Shown one piece after another: positions 17,383 to 24,276 of a stretch of DNA of 54,729 nt (positions within the stretch are counted from its first letter, which is position 1; each line of letters begins with the position of its first letter). The notes under the pieces were generated by a model that saw only the letters and a list, made by a program, of their open reading frames with translations, was not told the DNA's origin and made no database searches. The position numbers and the translations under genes were made by a program. Location: positions 1 to 54,729 of the forward strand of contig SCTB01000144.1 of the NCBI GenBank assembly GCA_004297545.1. Reading direction: 5' to 3'. This stretch comes from Alphaproteobacteria bacterium. GTDB lineage: Bacteria; Pseudomonadota; Alphaproteobacteria; Micavibrionales; UBA2020.

Positions 17383-17436
17383 AGTGGTGTCTGCTGTCGC
17401 CCTGCGGATTCCCCTGTAAAGGTTGAGACACAAGAG

Positions 17437-19161
17437 ATGAATGAACTGGATACCGGTAATAGCAATCGATTCCGCCTGACCTCGGCCTTCAACGTGGTCG
17501 CGCTGTCGGTCGCCCTCCTGGGCGGGCCGCAGCAGAATGCGCGCGCGCAACAGCAGCCCGAGGCGAAAAAACCCCCTGTGACTGTAACCGTGCAGGCGAA
17601 GAGCCCTCAGCCGCAGGAAGCAAAACCGGCCGTGCAGACGGCGCAGCAGAAACCCAAGCCCGTCCTCGTCTCGGCTTTCACGCCGATGTTCTCGACCGCG
17701 GAGGAAAAGGAACGCAATATTTTCTTCAAGCAGACCGCGCAGGCCATCCGCGAATTCCGCGCGCTGACCAATCATGGCAACGTGACCGGTCCCCTGACGG
17801 TTTCGGAACGCAACCTTATCCGCGCGACGCTGAACGAGTCGCGCGCGGACGCGAAGAAATACAAGATCCCGCTCGAGGTCGCGGCCTCCATGCGCTTCGC
17901 AGCGCAGCAGACGGGCATCGACCCGCACGCCTATATTGAACGGCTGTCCGCCACCAGCGGCAACCTCGCGAACGCGGACCCGGCCGGTCTCCTGAAAGGC
18001 GACGTGTTCAAATTCAATGTCCCGAACTGGCTTCAGATGGTAAAGACCTTCGGGCCCGCGCACGGCCTCGGCTATTTCGCCGACAAGATACACCTGGAGA
18101 CCATCAATGGCCGCACGACCGTCGAGGTTTCCGACCCCGCCATGCTGCGGCAGATTGCGGCCATGCGCGACAATCCGCGCGTCAATGCGCTGATGGGCGC
18201 GGAATACATGAAACACGAAGCGCAGATGCATGCCGCCGACTATAAGGGCGTCAGTTTCCAGGTCGACCCGCGTCTTGCATATGAGCAGCAGGCGCTTCAG
18301 ACGCTGGGTTTTGACCTTGGCATCAGGGGCACCGACGGCATCCGCGGCCCCTTGACTGTCGCCTCGCGGGCCGAGTTCATGCAGATGAGCGGGCCTTTGT
18401 TCGGCCAGGGCAAGACCTATGACCAGATGCTGCAGGAATCCGCCGGGCAGGCCATCATCGACTCGAAAAAATGGACCAATAAATGGAACAACGTCACCCC
18501 GGCCGCCGCCTTCGCCGTGCGCCATGCCGCTAAAGTGGTCGGCGTCGACTTCGGCTACATGATGGAGCTGGCCTCCGCCGAAAGCGGTTTCGAGCAGAGC
18601 GTGAAGGCCGAAACCTCGAGCGCGACCGGCATGTTCCAGTTCACGGATGATTCCTGGATGACGATGCTGTACGTCCACGGCGCGAAATACGGCCTGAAGG
18701 ACATCGCCGGCCACATCGAGGTGAAGCGCGACCGTAACGACAACATCATCTCGGCCAAGATTGAAGACCCGCTGATCGCGAAATACGCGCTCGACCTGCG
18801 CAAGGACCCGCGCCTGAACGCGCTGATGGGTGCCGAGTTCGCGAAAGAGAACAAGATGATCCTGGAAGCCCGGCTGCCCAAGCAGACGGTGAACCGCACC
18901 GACCAGTATCTCGCCCACTTCCTGGGGCCCGGACAGGCAGTCGACTTCCTCACGCAGCTTAAAAAACACCCCGAGAAATCGGCCGATGCGCTTTTTCCCG
19001 CGGCGGCGGGTTCCAACAAGCCTGTCTTTTACAACGAAGACGGCACGGCGCGCAGCGTGAAAGAGGTCTATGAGGTCTTCCAGAAGAAATTCAACCTCGG
19101 CGTTTTCGACCCGCCGGCGCCCAAAACGCCTCCCGCAAAACCGCCCGCGCATAAGAAATAG
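17437..19161 (+). CDS. Two-lobed lytic transglycosylase-like protein, paralogue 2 (secreted)
   Basis: A 574-residue protein with a hydrophobic leader ending near residue 38 (ARAQQQ), followed by a Pro/Gln/Lys-rich spacer to about 75. The active C-lobe has Glu382 in LASAESGF and SSATGMFQFTDDSW. The N-lobe lines up residue for residue: the position of AESG reads ATSG, so Thr173 replaces the catalytic glutamate. The N-lobe then gives NWLQMVKTFGPAHGLGYFADK, matching WMTMLYVHGAKYGLKDI in the C-lobe. TLGFDLGIRGTDGIRGPLT between the lobes is peptidoglycan-binding-like. NRTDQYLAHFLG follows the C-lobe. It is predicted to be an exported muramidase with an inactive second lobe. Codon use matches the neighbours. 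Confidence 0.82.
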   Translation: MNELDTGNSNRFRLTSAFNVVALSVALLGGPQQNARAQQQPEAKKPPVTVTVQAKSPQPQEAKPAVQTAQQKPKPVLVSAFTPMFSTAEEKERNIFFKQTAQAIREFRALTNHGNVTGPLTVSERNLIRATLNESRADAKKYKIPLEVAASMRFAAQQTGIDPHAYIERLSATSGNLANADPAGLLKGDVFKFNVPNWLQMVKTFGPAHGLGYFADKIHLETINGRTTVEVSDPAMLRQIAAMRDNPRVNALMGAEYMKHEAQMHAADYKGVSFQVDPRLAYEQQALQTLGFDLGIRGTDGIRGPLTVASRAEFMQMSGPLFGQGKTYDQMLQESAGQAIIDSKKWTNKWNNVTPAAAFAVRHAAKVVGVDFGYMMELASAESGFEQSVKAETSSATGMFQFTDDSWMTMLYVHGAKYGLKDIAGHIEVKRDRNDNIISAKIEDPLIAKYALDLRKDPRLNALMGAEFAKENKMILEARLPKQTVNRTDQYLAHFLGPGQAVDFLTQLKKHPEKSADALFPAAAGSNKPVFYNEDGTARSVKEVYEVFQKKFNLGVFDPPAPKTPPAKPPAHKK

Positions 19162-19281
19162 CCGCAACGACCCCGAGTCTCTGATCGATGACCGCGTCAA
19201 CCAACGCCCTGCATCTTGGGCTCTGTTAATCATCCATACCCTTGTTATTACAAGGCCTGTTCGGTCAATGGCCCTTGGTAG

Positions 19282-19313
19282 TTAACACAAATTTAATCAT
19301 TTTCCATTATAAT
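19282..19313 (+). promoter_or_regulatory. Promoter-like element upstream of transglycosylase paralogue 3
   Basis: TTAACACA begins at 19282, and TATAAT lies 18 bases after it at 19308-19313, as upstream of paralogue 2. The gap is AT-rich. The preferred start codon of paralogue 3 is 80 bases further on; paralogue 4 follows in the same operon. Confidence 0.4.
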
Positions 19314-19392
19314 TATGGATAATTGTTAATGCTTTCCTAATGCCCGGATTCCGTGGCGCGGAAAGCAGCTTGGCAATTGAATGAGGGTGCTG

Positions 19393-21333
19393 ATGACAGA
19401 GAAGAAGCCGGCAGGCTCCAGGTTCACCGCCGATCCCAACGCCGATACGCCCGCGGTCGAGGCCGCCGAGGACAATCCGCAGGCTTCCGCCGAAACAAAA
19501 GTCTCCGCCGCCTTCAACAAGGCCGCCGGCGCCTGGGACAAGGACTACAACATTTTCTTCATCCTGCGCTCCTTCACGCCCCCCGAATACAAGCGCCTGC
19601 AGGAAAAGGCGCCGCAGGCGCTGGCCGAATACCGCCAGATGATGGGCCGCGGCACGAACCGCCAGCCGCTTTCCGAAACCGAAATCGCCGAGCTCAAGGA
19701 AATCCGCGCGCAGGCCGAAAAGGACGTGGCCGCGCACAAGGGCCTCACGCTCGAAGTTGCTGAATCGCTGTGCCTCGCCGCGAAGGCCGCCGGCGTCGAC
19801 CACGACAGGTACCTCCAGCGCCTGCTGGATACGAACGGCAACCTCTGCGGCATCGACCAGAACCACCTGACCAAGGCGGGCCCCTTCAAGTTCGACCCCT
19901 CGACCTGGCTCTACATGGTGAAGGCGCATGGCGCGGAGCACGGCCTCGGCTATTTCGCCGGCCAGATCAAGATGGAAGACGGCCCGAACGGCGCGAAAGT
20001 CCTGAATGTGGAAGACCCGACCGTGCTGCGCGAGATCATGGATCTTCGCAATAACCCGCGCATGTCGGCGGTGATGGGCGCTGAACTCGTCAAGGACGAG
20101 AACCAGCTGCCGCAAATAAATTACAAAGGCGTGAACTATGCGCCCGACCAGACCCTGCTCAGGCAGCAGCAGCAGTTCATGAAGCTGGGCTTCGACCTCG
20201 GCCTGAAAGGCGCCGACGGCGTGAACGGCCCGCTGACAATGGCCGCGCAAAAAGAATTCATGCATATGTTCAAGCTCACCGACCCGGCGCAGCTGCAGCC
20301 CAAGCTCGACGAGATGATCAAGAAAGCGGACGAACTGAAAGCCCGCGCCCAGCGCGCGGTGGACGGCTATAACGGCGCGCACCCGAAAACGACGAAAGCG
20401 GCGGACGGCACCGAAACGCCGGCCGACCCGAATTCGCCTTCCACCAAGGTCACGACCGCGCAGGCCTTCGGCATGCTGGTGGCGAGCGAGCGCACGAAAG
20501 TCAAGGTCGACCATCTGCTCGAGGTCGCCATCGCCGAGCGCGCCTTCGAGCCCGGCAAGCCCAACCGCAACCGCTCCCCCGGCCTCTACCACATGACGGA
20601 CGGCCAGTGGCTCACCACGATTGCGCGCCACGGCGCCGCGCACGGCCTCGGCGATCTCGTCAAGCACATGGACGTGAAGAAGGACAAGGGGGGCAATATC
20701 TCGAGCGTGACGATACAGGATCCCCTGATCCGCCAGTATATCCTGAACCTGCGCAAGGACCCGCGCGTCTCCGCCATGATGAGCGGCGAGCACTGCAAGG
20801 AATACCCGGTCTATCTCGACGTCGCGCAATGCTACCTGGGAGAGACCAAGAACAGCGACTTCGCCGACATCAACCACTTCCTGAAGAAAGAGGGCTTCGA
20901 CGTCGACGTGCGCAATACCTCGTGGTGCGCGGCCTTCGTGAACTCGGTGCTGGCGGGCGTGGGCATGGACGGCACGGGCAAGCTGAATGCGCGCTCGTTC
21001 CTCGACAATTACGGGACCAAGGTCGACAAAAAAGACGTGCAGGCGGGAGATATCGTCGTCATCCCGCGCGGCACGGAGGCCTGGCAGGGCCACGTCGCGA
21101 TGGTGCTCGACAAATATTACGACGAGAAGCAAAAGCAGTGGCGCGTCCACGTCATCGGCGGCAACCAGGGCTCCGAAGGCGGCGGCTCGGTCTGCATCCA
21201 CGACTGGCCGATGTCGCTGGCGCTGGGCTATGTGCGCCCGCCGGAATCCGACATCCTGATCGCCGCCAACAATCTGAAAGTTCCCCAGTTCCTGAAGGGC
21301 GCTTCCGCCCCCGCCGCATCCGCGAACGTATGA
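19393..21333 (+). CDS. Two-lobed transglycosylase-like protein with C-terminal cysteine-peptidase-type domain, paralogue 3
   Basis: A 646-residue protein. ATG 19393 has GAGG six bases before it; ATG 19381 is the alternative. There is no signal peptide: it begins MTEKKPAGSRF. The N-lobe runs through TWLYMVKAHGAEHGLGYFAG, then KLGFDLGLKGADGVNGPLT is the binding-like linker. The C-lobe keeps a glutamate (Glu382, IAERAF), but the GLFQF motif has become GLYHM and the serine after Glu is Arg, so lytic activity is doubtful. The TDxYLAHFLG tail of the other members is replaced by a TIGR02594/CHAP-like domain. It has Cys512 in TSWCAAFVNSVLAG and His567 in GHVAMVLD, followed by VIGGNQG. That domain type cuts peptide bonds of the wall. 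Paralogue 4 follows after 11 bases. Confidence 0.78.
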   Translation: MTEKKPAGSRFTADPNADTPAVEAAEDNPQASAETKVSAAFNKAAGAWDKDYNIFFILRSFTPPEYKRLQEKAPQALAEYRQMMGRGTNRQPLSETEIAELKEIRAQAEKDVAAHKGLTLEVAESLCLAAKAAGVDHDRYLQRLLDTNGNLCGIDQNHLTKAGPFKFDPSTWLYMVKAHGAEHGLGYFAGQIKMEDGPNGAKVLNVEDPTVLREIMDLRNNPRMSAVMGAELVKDENQLPQINYKGVNYAPDQTLLRQQQQFMKLGFDLGLKGADGVNGPLTMAAQKEFMHMFKLTDPAQLQPKLDEMIKKADELKARAQRAVDGYNGAHPKTTKAADGTETPADPNSPSTKVTTAQAFGMLVASERTKVKVDHLLEVAIAERAFEPGKPNRNRSPGLYHMTDGQWLTTIARHGAAHGLGDLVKHMDVKKDKGGNISSVTIQDPLIRQYILNLRKDPRVSAMMSGEHCKEYPVYLDVAQCYLGETKNSDFADINHFLKKEGFDVDVRNTSWCAAFVNSVLAGVGMDGTGKLNARSFLDNYGTKVDKKDVQAGDIVVIPRGTEAWQGHVAMVLDKYYDEKQKQWRVHVIGGNQGSEGGGSVCIHDWPMSLALGYVRPPESDILIAANNLKVPQFLKGASAPAASANV

Positions 21334-21344
21334 GGTCATAAACC

Positions 21345-22961
21345 ATGACAGACGACAAGAAAAAGCCCCAGAAGAAAAAGCCCGCCGCCCCCGGTTCGAA
21401 GTTTTCCGGCCCGCCCGTCACCGAAGACGCGGCCGAAAAAATCATCAACACGGAAACGGCCACGCCACAGAAAAAGATCACCGCCCAGTTCAACTCGGTC
21501 GGCGAGCGCAACCGCAATATTTTCTACAGCCTGAACGCTCAGGCCATTCACGAGTTCCACGCCCTCATCGGCCATGACGACAACAAGGGCCGCCTGACCA
21601 AACAGGAGCGCGAACTGCTGGCGCAGGTCAAGACGGAAGCAACCGCCGAGGCCAAGAAGTATGACCTGCCCCTCGAAGTGATGGAATCCCTGCTGCTCGC
21701 CCAGAAAGTCACCGGCGTCGACCATGACGCCTTTATGACGAAAGTGCTGGGGCCGCAGCCGCAGCCCGGCGAAGTCGTTTCCGACACCACGAAAAAGGCG
21801 GGCGCGATCAAGATAGACCTGCTTACCTGGCTTCACCTCGTGAAAGAGCACGGCCGCGAGCACGGCATGGGCTATTTCGCCGACCGCATCAAGGAAGGCC
21901 CCGGCCCCAACGGCACGACCAGCCTCGAAGTCGAGGACCCGGCGCTCCTGCGCGAAATTGCCGCGCTGCGCTCCAACCCGCGCCTTCTCTCCATCATGGC
22001 GGCGGAACAGGTCAAGCATGAAACCGAAATCCCGCAACTGACCTACAAGGGCGTCGACAACTACACCCGCGACCCCGCCGTCGCGAAGGACCAGCAGAAC
22101 CTGCGCACACTGGGCTTCGACATCGGCGTGAACGGCGCGGATGGCGTGCGCGGCCCCTTCACGCAGGCGGCGGAAAAGGAATTCGGCGCGATGAGCAACC
22201 CGTCATGGTTCTCGAGCAAAAAGCTGCAGGAGGCCGCCGACAAGGCCGTGGCCGACTGCGCGGATTTCAAGAAGCGCTTCAAGATCGACATCACGCCCGA
22301 CCAGGCCTTCGCCATCCGCAACGCCTCCAAGGTCGGCGGCGCGGATTTCGACCTGATGATGAAGCTGGTCAAGCGCGAGAGCAACTTCAGAAGCGAGATC
22401 GCGGCACAAACGAAAGAGACCGAATCCAAGAAGGCGGTAGGACTGTTCCAGTTCAAGCCCGGCACCTGGCTCGGCATGATCAAGCGCTACGGCGAAAAAT
22501 ACGGCCTGGGCGAGCTTGCCGACAGCATCAAGGCGGGCAAGGACGGCTATACGGTCAAGGACCCCTGGCTGCGCGACCATATCATGAGCCTGCGCAAGGA
22601 CCCGCGCATATCGTCGCTGATGGGCGCGGAGTTTTTGAAGGAGAACAAGGAAATCCTCGAAAACGCCTTCAAAAGGGAACCCAGCGACACCGACCAGTAC
22701 ATGGCGCACTTCTTGGGCGCCGGCGGCGCCGTCAACTTCATCCGGGAGATGAAGAAAGAGCCCGGCAACACCGCGGCGGAGGTCTTCCCCAGGGCCGCCG
22801 AGTTTAACCACGGCGTCTTCTACAAGAAAGACGGCTCTGCGCGCACGCTGCAGGAGGTGTATTCCTATCTTGCGGCATCCTTCAATACCGCCGACTACGA
22901 CAGCCCGGCGAACGCGCCGAAAAAAGCCCCGGTGCCGAGACCGAAGCCGCTGCATCATTGA
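21345..22961 (+). CDS. Two-lobed lytic transglycosylase-like protein, paralogue 4 (no signal peptide)
   Basis: A 538-residue protein in an operon with paralogue 3. It starts MTDDKKKPQKKKPAAPGSKF, a lysine- and proline-rich tail with no hydrophobic leader. The N-lobe ends in TWLHLVKEHGREHGMGYFAD and has no catalytic glutamate; TLGFDIGVNGADGVRGPFT follows as linker. The C-lobe has Glu345 in KLVKRESNF and an intact KAVGLFQFKPGTW, with five extra residues between the two motifs relative to paralogue 2. DTDQYMAHFLG is present. It is likely an active glycan-cleaving enzyme made without a Sec signal, so it either acts inside the cell or leaves by another route. The C-terminus is proline-rich and basic. 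Confidence 0.8.
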   Translation: MTDDKKKPQKKKPAAPGSKFSGPPVTEDAAEKIINTETATPQKKITAQFNSVGERNRNIFYSLNAQAIHEFHALIGHDDNKGRLTKQERELLAQVKTEATAEAKKYDLPLEVMESLLLAQKVTGVDHDAFMTKVLGPQPQPGEVVSDTTKKAGAIKIDLLTWLHLVKEHGREHGMGYFADRIKEGPGPNGTTSLEVEDPALLREIAALRSNPRLLSIMAAEQVKHETEIPQLTYKGVDNYTRDPAVAKDQQNLRTLGFDIGVNGADGVRGPFTQAAEKEFGAMSNPSWFSSKKLQEAADKAVADCADFKKRFKIDITPDQAFAIRNASKVGGADFDLMMKLVKRESNFRSEIAAQTKETESKKAVGLFQFKPGTWLGMIKRYGEKYGLGELADSIKAGKDGYTVKDPWLRDHIMSLRKDPRISSLMGAEFLKENKEILENAFKREPSDTDQYMAHFLGAGGAVNFIREMKKEPGNTAAEVFPRAAEFNHGVFYKKDGSARTLQEVYSYLAASFNTADYDSPANAPKKAPVPRPKPLHH

Positions 22962-22974
22962 GAGAAGTCCCTCC

Positions 22975-22996
22975 GTCACTCCCGCTTTCGCGGGAA
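22975..22996. repeat. Partial palindromic repeat, GTCACTCCCGC type
   Basis: GTCACTCCCGCTTTCGCGGGAA forms a short hairpin (CCCGC...GCGGG) just downstream of paralogue 4. It looks like one arm of the longer repeats at 7062 and 36164 and could help end the operon transcript. Confidence 0.5.
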
Positions 22997-23057
22997 GAAC
23001 GGAAAATGGCTCCCCTTTTGACAATGGCGGACCCGCCAGCGTAAATTAGGTCTGGCC

Positions 23058-23861
23058 ATGTTCAGAGCGCTTCTCACCCTTGCCCTGCTCTTCCCCCTGC
23101 CCGCCGCGGCGCAGGGCTTTGCGCCTGCCCTGTCGGGCAGAAGCGCCTTCTTCCTGATGATCCATGTCGTGCTGGCGGCGCTGGCGGTCAGGAAAATCTG
23201 CGCACCCGATGCCGGCGGCCTCGCCTGGCGGGCGATATGGACGTTTATCGTCGTCTGCACGCCCTTTGTCGGGCCGATCATTTTCTTCGGCCTCGCCGAC
23301 CCGCCCCTGCGCAGCGAAGCGGACAGGCGCGGTCAAGGCAGCTATTATAGACGGCCCATGGGATTCGGCGGCGCCGGCGCGGCGGGAATCCCGTTTTTAT
23401 ACGAAATCCTTGCCGGCGAAGGCGGCGGGCCGCCGCCCAGCCCCGACCTCGCGTCGCAGTACCGAGAAGACGCCCAAAAAGGCAACCCGCGCGCGCAGAC
23501 CTGCCTGGGCACGCTGTACGAATACGGCGACGGCGTGGATCAGGACGACAAGCTTGCCATGGACCTGTACCTGAGGGCGGCGATGCAGGGCTATCCCGCG
23601 GCGCAGCTGCTGCTGGCCGAAATGTACGCGCGCGGCAGGGGCACGGAGAAAAACATGGAAGAAGCCTCCTTCTGGCTGACGCTCGCCGTGAAGAAGGAAC
23701 CGCGCCTCGAGCCGCGGCTGAAGGAGCTCCTGTCAAAAATTGAGACAACCGCAACTTTCGCTGTCTTCAAGCGCGCGGCGGAGTGGACACCAATCTCCTC
23801 CCCCAGCGCCGCAGATATTTCCGTCCCCGACGAGCCGGGACCGACGCCGAAGCCCCACTGA
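23058..23861 (+). CDS. Sel1-repeat protein with N-terminal membrane segments
   Basis: A 267-residue protein. A hydrophobic leader (FRALLTLALLFPLPAAAQGF) and two further membrane segments (AFFLMIHVVLAALAV; IWTFIVVCTPFVGPIIFFGL) come first; the latter resembles the short PLDc_N-type membrane module. About residues 128-215 hold two Sel1-like repeats, GNPRAQTCLGTLYEYGDGV and GYPAAQLLLAEMYARGRGT, each followed by a helix. A Ser/Pro-rich tail ends the protein. Sel1 repeats mediate protein-protein contacts, often in envelope signalling or assembly. The partner is unknown. It is not obviously in an operon with its neighbours, although it is co-directional with the transglycosylase genes. Confidence 0.75.
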   Translation: MFRALLTLALLFPLPAAAQGFAPALSGRSAFFLMIHVVLAALAVRKICAPDAGGLAWRAIWTFIVVCTPFVGPIIFFGLADPPLRSEADRRGQGSYYRRPMGFGGAGAAGIPFLYEILAGEGGGPPPSPDLASQYREDAQKGNPRAQTCLGTLYEYGDGVDQDDKLAMDLYLRAAMQGYPAAQLLLAEMYARGRGTEKNMEEASFWLTLAVKKEPRLEPRLKELLSKIETTATFAVFKRAAEWTPISSPSAADISVPDEPGPTPKPH

Positions 23862-23889
23862 TCAAAGGTGATAATGCCCTGAGAACGCG

Positions 23890-24114
23890 TCAGGGACCGT
23901 CGAGCCCTTTTTTGGCCGCTTTCACCATCGGGGCCTTCGTGTCCTTGATATATTCGGCCTCCTTCTTGGCCTGCGCGGCGATGCCGTTTTCAGGCCCGAA
24001 GACGCCATCCACGGCTTTCAGGTAATTTGAAACGCCTTCCTTCACGTCCCTGTAGAACTTGGAAATCTTGCCTTCTTCAGGCTTGCCTTCCGCAGGTGCT
24101 TCTCCTTCGGCCAT
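23890..24114 (-). CDS. Small conserved-looking hypothetical protein
   Basis: A 74-residue, charged protein beginning MAEGEAPAEGKPEEGK. ATG 24114 has GGGAG seven bases upstream; an ATG 18 bases earlier is the alternative. The body is amphipathic helix (KFYRDVKEGVSNYLKAVDGVF, then AAQAKKEAEYIKDTKAPMVKAAKKG) with no signal peptide. Composition recalls the lysine/alanine-rich helical protein at 40110-40637. I do not recognise the family. It stands alone between the Sel1 gene (convergent) and the histidine kinase. Confidence 0.55.
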   Translation of the reverse strand: MAEGEAPAEGKPEEGKISKFYRDVKEGVSNYLKAVDGVFGPENGIAAQAKKEAEYIKDTKAPMVKAAKKGLDGP

Positions 24115-24276
24115 GACTGAACTCCCGTTCAAAATAATATTGCTGAATGAATAGATGAATCTGCACTTACAAGAATTATAGACCAGAATCGTTTAAAGGC
24201 GGCTTAACCGGCTGCGGGAGCCCCGGGTTTTCAAAGACTTCCCCCTACAGCACCTCCCCGCCCGGCGGCCTGTTCT

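Noticed and set aside
17365-19233. 622-codon open frame on the minus strand
   Set aside because: Shadow of transglycosylase paralogue 2, which has a signal peptide and catalytic motifs on the + strand.
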